This document shows, piece by piece, positions 1 through 11,462 of a DNA stretch of 64,000 nucleotides. The notes beneath the pieces were generated by a model. It searched no databases and was not told the DNA's origin. It saw only the letters and a program-made list of their open reading frames with translations. Source of the stretch: Diphasiastrum complanatum. Lineage: Eukaryota; Streptophyta; Lycopodiopsida; Lycopodiales; Lycopodiaceae. The stretch lies in the NCBI GenBank assembly GCA_029204225.1, contig CM055102.1, forward strand, positions 13,364,885 through 13,428,884, written 5' to 3'. Positions within the stretch are counted from its first letter, which is position 1. Each line of letters opens with the position of its first letter. Made by a program: the position numbers and the translations under genes.

Positions 1-345
1 TCTTAACAAGATTGGTAGGGCTGCTTATAGACTAAAACTCCCTGTTGGAACTAAGGTTCATCTTATATTCCATATTAGTTGTTTAAACGGACGACTTGGT
101 GGAAAAGATGACCTAATTCCGACAGATGATCTAGTGCTATTGGAGGATTTGACTGCTTTCGTACCCCATGAATTGGAAAGGATCATGGATCCTCGACAAC
201 ATCAGCTGAGAAATCGTTTGATTTCTGAACATCTGATTCGTTGGAAAGGTAAGTCAGACGATGAGGACACCTGAGAAAAGGAAAATGATTTAAGACTTAG
301 ATTCCTTGGATTCTTTCCATAGAAGGAAGTTTTTATGGGGGGAAA
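1..345 (+). pseudogene. Ty3/gypsy (chromovirus) polyprotein, C-terminal end, broken
   Basis: The window opens inside the end of a gypsy polyprotein. The frame from base 2 reads a typical integrase C-terminal segment (IGRAAYRLKLP, then VHLIFHISCL), followed by a chromodomain-like stretch ending LIRWKGKSDDEDT. The codon after that, where chromodomains have the Trp of a TWE motif, is TGA (272-274), so the frame is broken. A purine-rich run (336-345) just before the LTR is the likely polypurine tract. In this family the product would direct integration; this copy looks dead. The rest of the element lies before the window. Confidence 0.8.
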
Positions 346-985
346 TGTTATGTACCATAACGGTACGCCCTTCAGTGACGGCCTCGCAAGGGACATGACA
401 CAGGACTGGAGTTATTGACATGTCTAGGTGCCACGCATCACCATCCTAGGTGGTCACATGTCTCCGCCAGCACCGTGCTTGATGGGACCCATTGTGCTAT
501 GCCTATATAGTGGTGGGGTTTCCCTCTTTCCATTCACTCAGTCTACCCAGGAGTTGGTGGATGGAGAGCACGTGCTTGAGCCAGGATGTATCTCTAGGCC
601 AGGAGATGTGTGCTAGGGAGAGCCAACTATGATGGCTGGTGGTATGGGACGCCAGTTATCGTAGGAGGCTTGATCGGGCATGTTTGTGTCGATTGCTCCA
701 GAGCATGGGGGTGGGTCGGTTGTGACCCTACGGTTGGGCGGTTACGGTGCGTCGTCACTGGTATGGGGTGTGCGGAACCTTCAAGGCAGTCGATGATCCT
801 AGGGAGTTGTAATAGCTGCATCTTCTGGTTTTTGTAGGGTCTGGCCTGCTATGCTTTTCCATGGGAAATGGCCAACATTTGAAAAGTGAAAATCGGCAAC
901 CGAGGCTGCTGCTATTGTTGTTGCTATTGTGGGCATGAACATTGGCATGGAGATGGTTTGAGAATCTCTGTAGCAACGTGTCTCA
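346..985 (+). repeat. 3' LTR of the gypsy element
   Basis: It starts with TGTTATGTAC directly after the polypurine tract. A TATA-like box (CTATATAG) lies near 502, as expected for the U3 promoter. The right edge is an estimate: I placed it near GTGTCTCACA, but no target duplication can be tested because the left LTR is outside the window. The short ORFs inside it look accidental. Confidence 0.55.
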
Positions 986-2606
986 CAAATTACAATGGCA
1001 ATAGTAGTATGAATGATTTCCTTAGGCCAGCTTCATGCATTTGAATTGGAATCAATATGTCACGCATGTTTAAAGTGAGTTGAAAGGCCAAGGAAGATGA
1101 TCTGAATATGAAGGCCCAAAAAACAAATATAATTTGACAACTTCAAAGTAAGAGAAATATAAATCGAATCTAATTTGAAAGTTTCAAAGTAAGAAAAATA
1201 TAGATGTGCTAGCTTGAGCAATTGTGAAAATATAAAATTCACATGAGCTATTTTATTATGATAAAATGTAGTCACACTTCACAAAAACATGGAAATTCAA
1301 ATTAGCACTTTTCTTATTGTACATAATGAAAATGCATTAGAGAAAGATGAAAACAAAAATGAAGTTTCTTGCAGTCATAAGAATGTGAAAGTGTGTGTGT
1401 GTGGTTCATAGAAACATGAAAATCATGTAAATTCTTTTCTCATTAAAAGAGAATGAAAACTCTTTAGAGCAACATGAAAATAAAATAAAATCTTTCATTG
1501 TCATTTGGCATAAACTGTTTGCTCGTTATCATAGAATGAAAGCGTTCTAAGAGAAACATGAATTTTAGATATGAACACAAAAGCAGGCAAGGAATGCACA
1601 CATTTAAGCAGGCACTACAAGCACACTATAGTGTTTGCAAACAATTTATCCACTTAAAAATAATGACTAGAAATTTTAGTGCCAGTCTAGTAAGTTGTGA
1701 AAATCAAGCATGTATGAAGAGTAAGTTCTAAGTTACAACTGTCCACTCAAGTTTGAGTATAGAGAGGGATGAGGATAGCAAAATGTGAACTTCAAATTTA
1801 ATGATAGAGAATGTTGTAATGCAGATTTCTACCTAGTTCTTACTTTTTGCATTACCTAGTTCTCGACTGATTATCAATCGAGCTCAGTCTAGCTCTTCGC
1901 GAATCATTCGCGACTAATAATTTGTCTAGCTGTTCGCGACAAATTATTCTTTTGATGTTTTGTTAATGTTTGGCTACGTAATCAGATCGACCGTGATTTA
2001 TATCACTAATGTTCTGTTCGTTTTTTATAGGCGTAGTCATGCTTAGAGAAAGAGTAATATAGCTCATTCCATTGCGCACGAACACTTTCCGTTCGAGTTC
2101 ATTTCTTGTTCGAGTTTCGAGTTCGCTTCTTTTTGTGTTCGTTTTCTTTTCGAGCTATTTTTTGTTTCTCACACTCACACACCCTCTTTCTCCGACACAT
2201 TCTTTATTTGTCGACACATGAATTTTTGTCGAATACAGTTAAAGCAAAATCCAAATTATATTCCATTTATATATTTTCATTAGCAGCATTTAAATTAATT
2301 GACTTTAACGGAGTAATGCTAAAGCCAGTAAAATGAAAATGAAAAACGGTTTATCATTTACTATGTGTCTAAGGAAATTCCTAGTACTTTAGCTGATAAA
2401 ATTCTTCGGGGGACCCAAAAATCTAAGGGAGGAAGAGAAATGGACATTTGAGTTAGTTAATGAGTTTGTGTTATGTAATCTGGATTTATTTGGAATCTTT
2501 GAAGATCTGCATACTACCAGTTATGGAGTAATTCCATAATAAATTTTGTTTGATGGAATTCATTTAATTGAATTCATATGAGATATCATATATGATCGTA
2601 AATAAT
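986..2606. other. AT-rich stretch without a recognisable gene
   Basis: No coding signal was recognised. Between 1860 and 1960 there is a cluster of TTCGCGAA-type palindromes and a small hairpin whose arms read AATAATTTGTC and its complement. Between 2080 and 2160 a TTCGAGTTCG-like word recurs. These may be the remains of a decayed element. Confidence 0.4.
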
Positions 2607-2800
2607 GTTATGGCAATATTCAGCTAAGGACATGAAATAGTCCTAATATGGTAGACCGGCCCTTCGGTGTTCGAGATTATTAGTCACAAATTGGCCTTGA
2701 CATGGAATTAAATCTCGGCATGACCAACAATCTCGAACACCGAAGGGCCAGTCTACCATATTAGGACTATTCCATGTCCTTAGCTGAATATGGCCGTAAC
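2607..2800. repeat. Foldback / inverted-repeat element (~71-nt arms)
   Basis: The left arm 2607-2677 is nearly the reverse complement of the right arm, about 2729-2800, with a roughly 50-nt spacer. Both arms carry CAGCTAAGGACATG-like and CCCTTCGGTGTTCGAGATT-like words in opposite orientation, with only a few mismatches. The size and shape fit a MITE-like foldback or a hairpin RNA locus. No convincing target duplication was seen. Confidence 0.8.
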
Positions 2801-3345
2801 AAATTTATATGAATGTTTCACAATCAATATAGGTGCACAACATAATGTGATATGAGATGGGACAAACAATTAAAGATCCATTATATCAAAGTTTCCAGTT
2901 TATATCGGGAATTGATCATGACAATAATTCTTTCATATGGGATTTTAACAGTTTTGATGCAAGGCTAATGGTTATCATCGAAGCATTTGGATTGAACAAC
3001 AAAGTGACTATTCAACAGCATGACAAAATCTTAGGGCCAGCACAGCCGGATGCAATGTTAAAATATGATATAAAAGGAATTGGATAGATCATCCAATTTG
3101 TCATGATGTGGAATAAGTAGACAAAAGAGAATATTGCGATTTGGGTGTCAAAAGCAATATAGTGTTTCATCCATCTCTTCTTCGACCATCTTTTTTTCTT
3201 AATTAAAAAGCAAGTTGCAGACTAAAGCTATCAGATGGGCTCAATTCAAACAACCTTGGATTTACAACTATGGAGTAATTTGTTGGACATGACATCTTCT
3301 TTAATAGGACTATTGGAGGGAGGACGACGGCTGGATAAACGCAAG
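2801..3345. other. No gene recognised; possible start of a second copia internal region
   Basis: A 76-codon + strand ORF (2857-3087) has no recognisable domain. On the - strand, just past the putative PBS at about 3347-3356, a short frame begins MSCPTNYSIV near 3290, which could be a gag start. This is tentative. Confidence 0.25.
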
Positions 3346-3346
3346 C

Positions 3347-4371
3347 TCTGATAGGAATGCTCCGTTACCAATTCACGTACAGAGAATGAAGCGGGAGAGA
3401 GAGATAGTGCGGAATAACTCTCTCTAAAATAGGATGCTATTAACTGTCAGCAAGAACGATCTTGGATCGCAAATGCCAAACAAGGTCACAACTACTACGT
3501 TCACTACATGATCATAAAAATAAATGCGTGCTCAGATAAATCACGAGTACAATCACCAGAGAGTATGAAGTTACTATCAATTCTCTGATCAGATTCTTAG
3601 GAGTCAGAGACATCCATGATCTGTCAGAGTGAGTGAACGAGCTTGACAAGAGTGCAAACAAACACAACATGCAAACATCTACGTTGGACATAGATGATGA
3701 AAGGATGTTGCTTGTATATTGCACTAAATGCTTGTCAGGAGCATAAGCAACAAATAGATTATAAGTCTTCCGCTCTTTCCTTGTACTAAATGAGAGTCAG
3801 AGATCTATTTATACATATCGTTCTTGTAGTTACAAGAATCATTTAACTAATTACAAGATTAGTTTACATTAAATTGTGTACTTGGTTGTGAAGCAATGTA
3901 CAACGACATCTATATAGATCATACATCAGTTAGGTTTAAGCTCAGCTTCAGGAGCATGAAGAGGAGTCATGAAATTGCTCCATCGTTAAAGCCGTAGGTA
4001 GACGTCAATTGCTGACTTGGCAGTTGCAACGTTGATCGCAGGTTGTAGGTTGCAGTTCCCTTTGGTTGCTGATCTTCGTTGAGTGACTGTAGGGTTGACT
4101 CCTGTGATTCTCCAACGGTTCCTTGGGGTGCCTTGGCAGTAGATGAACGTTTCCGATCTTTGTTGAGTGGCTGCAAGGTTGACTCCTGCGGTGCCCCGAT
4201 GGTAGCAGACGGTGCCTTCGGCAGTTCCTCACGGTAGCTTGCGGCTGTGTTGTGGTTTGTTCCCTTTGCACATAGACCACAACTTTTGCCTCGGTGGTCT
4301 GGCGGTTCGTTGTTAGACCACATTTTGACCGTAGACTCGTTCATTTAATGTTGAAGACATTAAAAATGGCC
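3347..4371 (-). repeat. Probable copia LTR (3' LTR of the - strand element)
   Basis: This lies between the end of the copia pol and a - strand sequence CCTATCAGAGC (about 3347-3357) that resembles the initiator-Met-tRNA primer binding site of plant copia elements (TGGTATCAGAGC). A TG start near 4371 and a CA end near 3363 are plausible but not proven. A 125-codon ORF inside it (3967-4344) has no known domain. Having a PBS downstream of the pol side would imply a shared LTR or a nested arrangement. Confidence 0.35.
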
Positions 4372-4825
4372 CGGGCCTTAATGTATTTTGATTCTTTGAC
4401 ATTCGAATGTTACCCTTTGGATTGTGCACAGAAACCCGTGTATTTTACCAAATAGAACTCTGCACACAAAAATAGAGTAGTTCTGCAGGTTTGCAGTCTA
4501 TGTTAAGAAACACAACCAAATATGCAGGTAGCAAAACAAGAAACTATAATTCCTGCATCAGATGAGCAAACATAGAACCAAGATTATAGGTTGCATCTTA
4601 CCCTAGATCAGTGATCAAAAAATGTGCAGGAAGAGTTTTAAATGGATTATATCACCAAGGAGGAACTGCGAGCTTAATTTCCAACGGTCTCCCTTAAGGT
4701 CACGGTTGGTGTCTTGACAGTCTTCATCAGGTTTAACAAGTTGAAAAACTTTTGGTGTTTGATCTTGGGAAGAGCTTTGGTGAATATGTCTGCAACCATT
4801 TTTGTTGTGTAACAATATTGAAGAA

Positions 4826-6120
4826 TCACTTGTTCTGAGAATTTTTTTTCCTAATAAAGTGATCTTGGATTTTAATATGCTTAGACCTGCCATGAAATAT
4901 GGGATTCAGAGACAGTGAAATACAGCTGATATTGTCACACATAATGGTGGTAACATTAAACTGAGTGTGATGCAGATCATGAAGTAGTAGTCTGATCCAT
5001 ATAACTTCTTTTGAAGCTTGGCATGCTGCGATGTACTCTACTTCAGTTGAAAAGAGCGCAATTAATTTCTGCTTTTTTGAGTTCCATGAGATTGGTCCCC
5101 CTGCCAGACAGAAACAGAACCCGAAAGTGGATATTCTAGTTGAGGCATTTCCTCCCCAATCTAAGTCGGAGTAGCCTTGAAGAATCATTGGATCGATAAC
5201 ATTTCCATCATAGCATAAAACATGATCTAGAATTCCTTGAATATATCTCATACTATCTCTTTAATGCTTTCCAATGTAAGATCCTAGGACCAGAAATGTA
5301 TTGACTCAGTGTGCTAACAGTGTATGCTAAATCCGGTCTGGTGCAAAGCATGTCATACATCAAAGATCCTATAAGTGAACGATAAGGGTACTTCTCTAAG
5401 TCGAGTACTTCACTTTCGATATCTGTAGAAGAAGGTTTAGTCAATGTCATAGCTGGATCCATTGGAGTATCAATCAGTTTGCAATAAAAAATATGAAACT
5501 TTTCTAGAATGGAGTCTAGATATTTTTGCTGGCTAAGATAGATTTTCTTATGCAATCTATCCATAGTGATGTGTTTTACTAATAATGAATGAACAGTGCC
5601 TAGATCAGTTATGTCAAATTTTTTTGATAGATCCCTCTTAGTAGTGTGCAGTAAGAAAGTGTCGTTAGACAAAATAAATGCATCATCTATGTACAAAGCT
5701 ATGTGAACTGACTTGACACCTATGTATTTGGAATAAACGTTACAGTCAACGAAATTGCTCACAAAACCTAATTGAATGAGATAAGCGTTGATCCTCTCGA
5801 ACCAAGCTCTCGCGGCTTGCTTCAAGCCATAGATTGCTTTGTGCAGCTTGCAGACCTTGTGCTCTTGACCTTTGACTTCAAGTCCTTTGGGCTGGAAGGT
5901 ATACAACTCCTCTTTGACGTAGCCGTTGAGAAAGGCTGTCTTGACATCCATTTGATGCATTTTGAGATCTCCCACCACTGTTAACGCAATCAGAGTCCCG
6001 ATTGACTGCATTTTGACAACATGACTAAATATTTATTGATAATCCACTCCTTGGACTTGAGTGAATTCTTTAGCCACTAGCCCTGCTTTCCATTTCGTGA
6101 TGGAACCATCAGAGTTTGGC
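4826..6120 (-). pseudogene. Ty1/copia pol: reverse transcriptase and RNase H, broken
   Basis: The - strand encodes a copia reverse transcriptase (about 6110 to 5253) with HQMDVKTAFLNG, AIYGLKQAARAW and the catalytic region ALYIDDAFIL. RNase H follows (5251 to about 4850) with GYSDLDWGG and STEVEYIAACQ. A stop and a one-base shift near 5252 separate RT from RNase H, and another stop sits before VKMQSIGTL. The gag, protease and integrase parts are missing, so the copy is 5'-truncated. This is the usual copia order and length for these domains. It cannot work as it stands. Confidence 0.9.
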
Positions 6121-8287
6121 TCATTTGCAAAGGAGAGCTCTAAGCTTCCTCTTGTGAATGTGAGCCTTGGGATTTCCATTGCTAGGTCTCATGTGCCTAA
6201 TCTACATGAATACATGCTCAATTCATTGCCTCATACTCATTTTCTCATGCTTAATGTGATTTCATGGAGATCTCCTTGTTTTTGGCCTTCTATTGTGCTA
6301 TCTTGAATGCTTTGTAACTTTTTTTGCTACTAGCTTTACTTCCATTGCTATGATACACCAAATCAAGCTCCCCTTTAAGAGAGGCCTATCGGTATACTTA
6401 TACCCTCCATTGCTCCACCTAAATAAAGAGTGAATTATGACACCTCACTGGGGCACATCGACAACTTATAACCGGCTCATGCAGCCACTTAGCTATGAGT
6501 CACTACCAGTTCCATAGAAATCTATAATTAGGCTTCTAAACCAATGATTAAGATTAAATGCTTTAAGGGCCCTACCCCTTATAATCATGATTTTTGAGGT
6601 AGGCCTAATGACTTGCTTACAAGCATCTATGGGGAACCCAGTCAGCTTCACAACATATTTGCCCTAATAAAAAGTGGCATTTGACATCGATACCATTCAC
6701 CATAATACAACAATCAACAACAAAAACCACTCTATGAGCTTTCTCCCCACTTGATACCAATCATGCACCTCATAGCAACCGACCAAGGTAAGCAATTCGT
6801 CAACTGCTACCGTTTCTACTTTCATGATGTAATTGTGGATAATCATTGGTCCATCATCTAAGCTAGCTTAGAGATGGGCAACAAATACTCTACTTCTTTG
6901 TATTGGGCATTGTCAAGGACGAGAGAGACTCATGATCAAGTTGTGATGAGCCTCAATGAAACAAGTGACAAAAAGGTGCTTGTGAAAAAGTGCTGAAGGG
7001 CCCCAATTAAGTAGTACAATTGTGTAAACTTTAAGTTAATGCTCATTGCAAAAAAGGTGGCTAAGGGACATCTTACAATAAAAATCATGTTAGCATTCTC
7101 TCAATTTCTCAAATTAGCTTAATAAGCTAACGTTGAATTTTTGCAATATTAAAGTTTGGACAATTTTATGTGTGATTTATAAGATTTGGAAAAATCTCAA
7201 TGAAATTTATAGGATGTTGATACATTTTTTTTTTTTGATAATATGGATATTGACATGATTAGATTTTTCATTTTTTTTGGACAAATTTGTAAGTAAATTA
7301 ATTTTCACTCGATTTTATACGACTTGAAATTTGCCTTTACAAATAAATGGCCTTTAACTTGTGTTACTCATAAAAACCTATTGAAGGTTTTTCCATAAAT
7401 TTTTGTAGGGAATGATCATATATAATGTCCATGATTTTCCATGAGGGCATAATGGCCACAATGTCCTTCATAGGAATTTGCCAACGGGCAATTTTCTAAC
7501 AAGGCATTACACAATTTGTTATAAAGCTTGGATTGTGTTATATTGATGTGGTAAGAAAATCATGATGGGCGAAGCTTGGATAGATAGAGTTATATGGCAT
7601 TTTGGGCCCTGCCTTGGGCAAGGGCCTCATATCTTACATGCACATACCTACTAAAATTCCGCCACCTAGATTTGCAATGTGGGACTCTTGTAGAATGCCA
7701 TGTGATAAACAATCAGGGGAAATAAGTATTCAAAACATCGAAACATTTCAGGGATTTTTTTGGTTGGTTCCATTCATGACTTTCTTGTACAACAAAATCA
7801 AGAATCATATATAGGAGAGCTCTTGCATGCACCTTGATACAATGATGGTTTTATTCAAATTGAATCAAACTTTAGTACAAGCCCCAATCATATATATCAA
7901 AGATTTTTTTTTTTGGTTACATGTTAAGCAACTAGTGGTCGACGAATCAATCTATTTGATTAAAAGCAACTTGATTCAAATCCATGTTGCTTTGAGTCAA
8001 AATAGATGGGAAATTTGACTTGGCAATAAAGGAAAAAATTGATCCCAGATTCTAAAGGGCATTAAAGTACGACCATAAGAAAAAACGTCGGTTGGTGAAC
8101 GAGAAGCTGTTGAGAGTTTCCACATAAGTAACGGGCACTTCAGGCTCATAATGCCCGTTTGTTCATCTGCCTATAGATCAAAAGAAATAGCAAGATTTCT
8201 AATGATGATTTTATTTTCCAAATGCCGATTGCATTTTATGATGGTTGTGTGAAAAAAAGGTCACAGTGCCCATTACACAATGGACTT
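6121..8287. other. Intergenic, no gene recognised
   Basis: AT-rich DNA between the copia relic and the PheRS promoter. The ORFs here (6061-6306, 7602-7814, 7827-8018) are short and have no recognisable domain. A small inverted word (ACGGGCA ... TGCCCGT) lies at about 8128-8158. Confidence 0.4.
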
Positions 8288-8364
8288 AGCCCAGGGAGAT
8301 GACATTTTGTTAGGCAAGGAGGCACACTAGGCCTTGCCCTTGGTTGTGGGCTAGGGTTAGGGTT
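8288..8364 (+). promoter_or_regulatory. Site II motifs and telo-box upstream of PheRS alpha
   Basis: AGCCCA at 8288-8293 (TGGGCT on the - strand) and TGGGCT at 8347-8352 match plant site II elements. They overlap a telomere-like CTAGGGTTAGGGTT at 8351-8364, which holds the telo-box core AACCCTA in reverse. Site II with a telo-box is known from promoters of plant ribosomal-protein and other translation genes, so the placement 125-200 bp before the ATG fits a housekeeping tRNA-ligase gene. A TATA box is not obvious. Confidence 0.55.
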
Positions 8365-8417
8365 ACATACTTTGATCGTGCAATATCTTTTCTCAGATCT
8401 GATTGCGAGGCCAGAGC

Positions 8418-8444
8418 ATGGTTGATTGCAGGATCGGGAGCTGA
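8418..8444 (+). other. Possible uORF in the PheRS 5' leader
   Basis: ATG at 8418 opens an 8-codon frame closed by TGA at 8442-8444, ending 44 nt before the main ATG. It matters only if transcription starts upstream of it, which the sequence alone cannot show. Confidence 0.35.
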
Positions 8445-8488
8445 GAGAGGAGCAAGAGAGCGAGGGAGCAAGCGAAGGAGGGAGAGAG

Positions 8489-8674
8489 ATGGTGGCCTTA
8501 AGCGACAAGGAAGTGACAAAGGCACAGCATGTGGAGGAGGTCATCCTGTCGCATCTGCAAACTCACGAGGAGATTGTGAATTCTGGAGAATTTGCAAAAG
8601 CAAATGGATTGGAGCACGACTTGCTTCTCAGCGTCGTTCAGAGCCTTCATGGCTTCAATTACGTTGAGGCACAG
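8489..8674 (+). CDS. FARSA: PheRS alpha exon 1 (residues 1-62)
   Basis: It starts with ATG in good context (G at -3 and +4) and encodes an N-terminal winged-helix-like region with [14 protein letters not shown] and [10 protein letters not shown]. It ends ACAG|GTACTT in phase 0. The leader before it is purine-rich (GAGAGAGG repeats). Confidence 0.93.
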
Positions 8675-10033
8675 GTACTTGTTACTTGTTTTCACTCTGA
8701 CTCCATGTTCTTCAGTGTTAAATTCTTTGTTGCACAAGGATCAAATGGTGGAACGAATATCAGTGTAAATTGATAATGTCATTGCGATTCTTGTCAGAAA
8801 GTACTGTTTCTAAAGGGACCCATTCCTTCTCAATGACAGATAATGGCAAAATTAGCATCACTTTTCTGAAGGTCAATTGTATGGAAATGCTTAGTCTTGA
8901 AGCTAAGATTGAACCAGGTAACGTGCATTTAGAGGCAAATTATGGCAATTATCAGGAATGTTATGGAAGCTATTTCAACTATATGCCACTGCAACGCATT
9001 GTAGCTAAGAATGAATTAGATAATGTGCGTTCAGAGGCATAATATCAGCGAGTCCTAATGTACTTCCCTGCAACGCATTGAAGCTTGGAATGAACTAGAT
9101 AACGTGCTTTTAGAAGCATATTATGGAGATTATCTGTGAGTCCTCTCATTGAGCTGTGGTAGCGGTGAGATGAGAGGACAAGCCGTAATCTCCTTAAAAT
9201 GCCGAAAATGCGCATCATCAAGCTGATTACTAGTCTTGAAAATCTTACACAAAAATCACATCCGGAGAGAGATCAAAAGATTCCATTTTTAAGAGGGTTC
9301 CTTATTTTGAGATTCCATTTCAAGAGGGCTCTGTATTTTCAGATTCTGTCCATGAGGACTTGTAGTTTTAAGGCAGCAAAATTAACCAATCACATCCTTT
9401 AGAAAAAGTCAAGTCTGAATGCTAGAGTGGATAATGGGGGTTCTTGAACTCAGTAACGACAGTCCAATTTTGGGAGATTTGAGCTGACATTCAAGTATCC
9501 ATTATTGCTTTTTCTTCCTACGCTTCCTGTAACTAATGCAACAGAACGTTGCTGTTTTCAGCAAGCTTTGGAGCAGCTTGTTGAAAACAGCAACGTTCTG
9601 TTGCCATTAGTTACAGGAAGCGTTCAAGGGGCAATGTGTGCATAATAGAGCGAGATATAGGTTTAAGGAAAAGGATAGATAAGCAATACATGCACACTGG
9701 CTGCACGGATCTTCAAAATAAGTCAGCAAATAAAACATGAGTTGCATGATATAATCTTATTTTCTAGCAGTGTTTTCTGCTAGATACAAAGTTTCTGTTA
9801 CTCATAAATGTACAAATGCAGCTAGAATGAAAGATCACACTTCATATCTGTAATACTGTGGCTGTATTGGCAACAATTCTGTTTGGTACAAAGACCAATT
9901 AGTTGGAGATTCAGATCTCTTACTTTTGTTGGAAGCACTCATGTAGTACATAATAATTTGATCAGTATAGTGCATCAGAGGCTGCTTGCAATTATGAGTT
10001 TGGATGATCCTGTTCTCATCTGACTTAATTTCT

Positions 10034-10084
<51 letters not shown>

Positions 10085-11411
10085 CGCGCGTTCACATTTT
10101 GGGGAAGATCAGCAAGAATCACTTGTTCTCAACCAATTGCAATGGTCAAGAGTTCAAGGCCTGCTTTAGGGTCCACTTTAAAAAATATCAAGAGACATGT
10201 TTTGCGTGGATTTGTTTCTGAAGTGACTGGCTATCAATTTTTAGGTTCCACTTGAATGCTTTTGCTGGACATTGTTATGATTGATACCATGTATGGTTCA
10301 CTTTACATCATATTATCAAATCCCTGGCTTGAGGAGGAATCTTCATCTGCAACTCTTTCTGTTGCTGCAGGACATAAAAAAGGAAGCTTGGGTTCTAACT
10401 GAAGAGGGGAATTCATATGCTACACTTGGTTCACCTGAAGTGCAAGTTTTTAAAGCGATTCCTTTGGAGGGAATTTCACGTGAAGATTTACAGGTCAGTT
10501 CATTTCTGATTTTCAGAATCTGCTCTTTGTATTCACTGTTGATCATCTCAATTGTCTGGTCCTTTTCAGAAGTATCACTAGTCAAACTCCACGAAGGTCA
10601 TTGTATTACGTTCTAAGCAATTTCTTCTTTACAATACTTCCTTCTAGTTTCTGTAATGTACCGGTGTGATGCATCCAGACAAAACCCCTAACTTAGAAAT
10701 CGGACTACTAGATTTTGAGATAATATTAGTTTGCAATTACAGCAAAATTGTTAGTACACTTCTCAGTGTACTTATTAAATTGATAATATTTAGTGACTTG
10801 TCAGACTTAGATTCTTATGAATCATTGTGACATGATGCTATGTAAAAATGGTGTATAAGACCCTTAATGCATACTGCTTGTGTATTGATAACACACAATA
10901 TAATCAACCAATGCATGCACAAGAATCATAGACAATCCTTGTTGGGATTTTTTGCCTTCAATTGTAAATTGTGAAGGCTGCAACCTGTTAGATTGAAGAG
11001 CTGGTTACATCTTCCCTTTGCACCCTTTTAAAGCTAAAAATCAAGAGCACACAGGATATTCTGGAATAATGTACCTATTCTGAATTCTTCTATCAAATGA
11101 GCTGCTCCATGTTGAGTGATGAGATACTCCGAACCATTTAGTCCTCCTTTTATCTTGCAAGCTATCCATCTGTACCTGCAAAAAGCGATCCCTGTGAGCA
11201 GGTATTTATCCTTTGCTTTCTAGTTTATCTCTGGGCGATCCTATCTGGTCCTCTACTTTTTCATCCTGCCTGATCTCTTGCATCCATTGGGGTCCTTGAT
11301 TTCATTTGCAAAAGGTGCCTGATCAGTTCCAATCCATGCATTGAGGTGTGCTGCCGAACATGCTCGCTTTCTTGTACATCCCTTTTGGTCTTTTTTGAAG
11401 ATTTTTTAAAT

Positions 11412-11462
<51 letters not shown>

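Noticed and set aside
2857-3087. 76-codon ORF as a small gene
   Set aside because: No domain, no clear promoter or splice context, and AT-rich surroundings with other decayed repeats.
4826-6120. Functional copia pol
   Set aside because: A shift and stops separate the domains, and gag and integrase are missing.
8426-8488. An extended start for PheRS alpha upstream of 8489
   Set aside because: The frame is open back to 8426 but has no ATG, and TGA at 8423-8425 closes it. The ATG at 8489 fits homologues.
8236-8667. ORFs on both strands around the PheRS start, other than the main frame
   Set aside because: They are shadows of the purine-rich leader and exon 1 and match no family.
10034-10090. 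Insertion site of a LINE at this (CT)n tract
   Set aside because: Neither flank has the LINE 3' signature or leader words; the CG run suggests simple repeat expansion.
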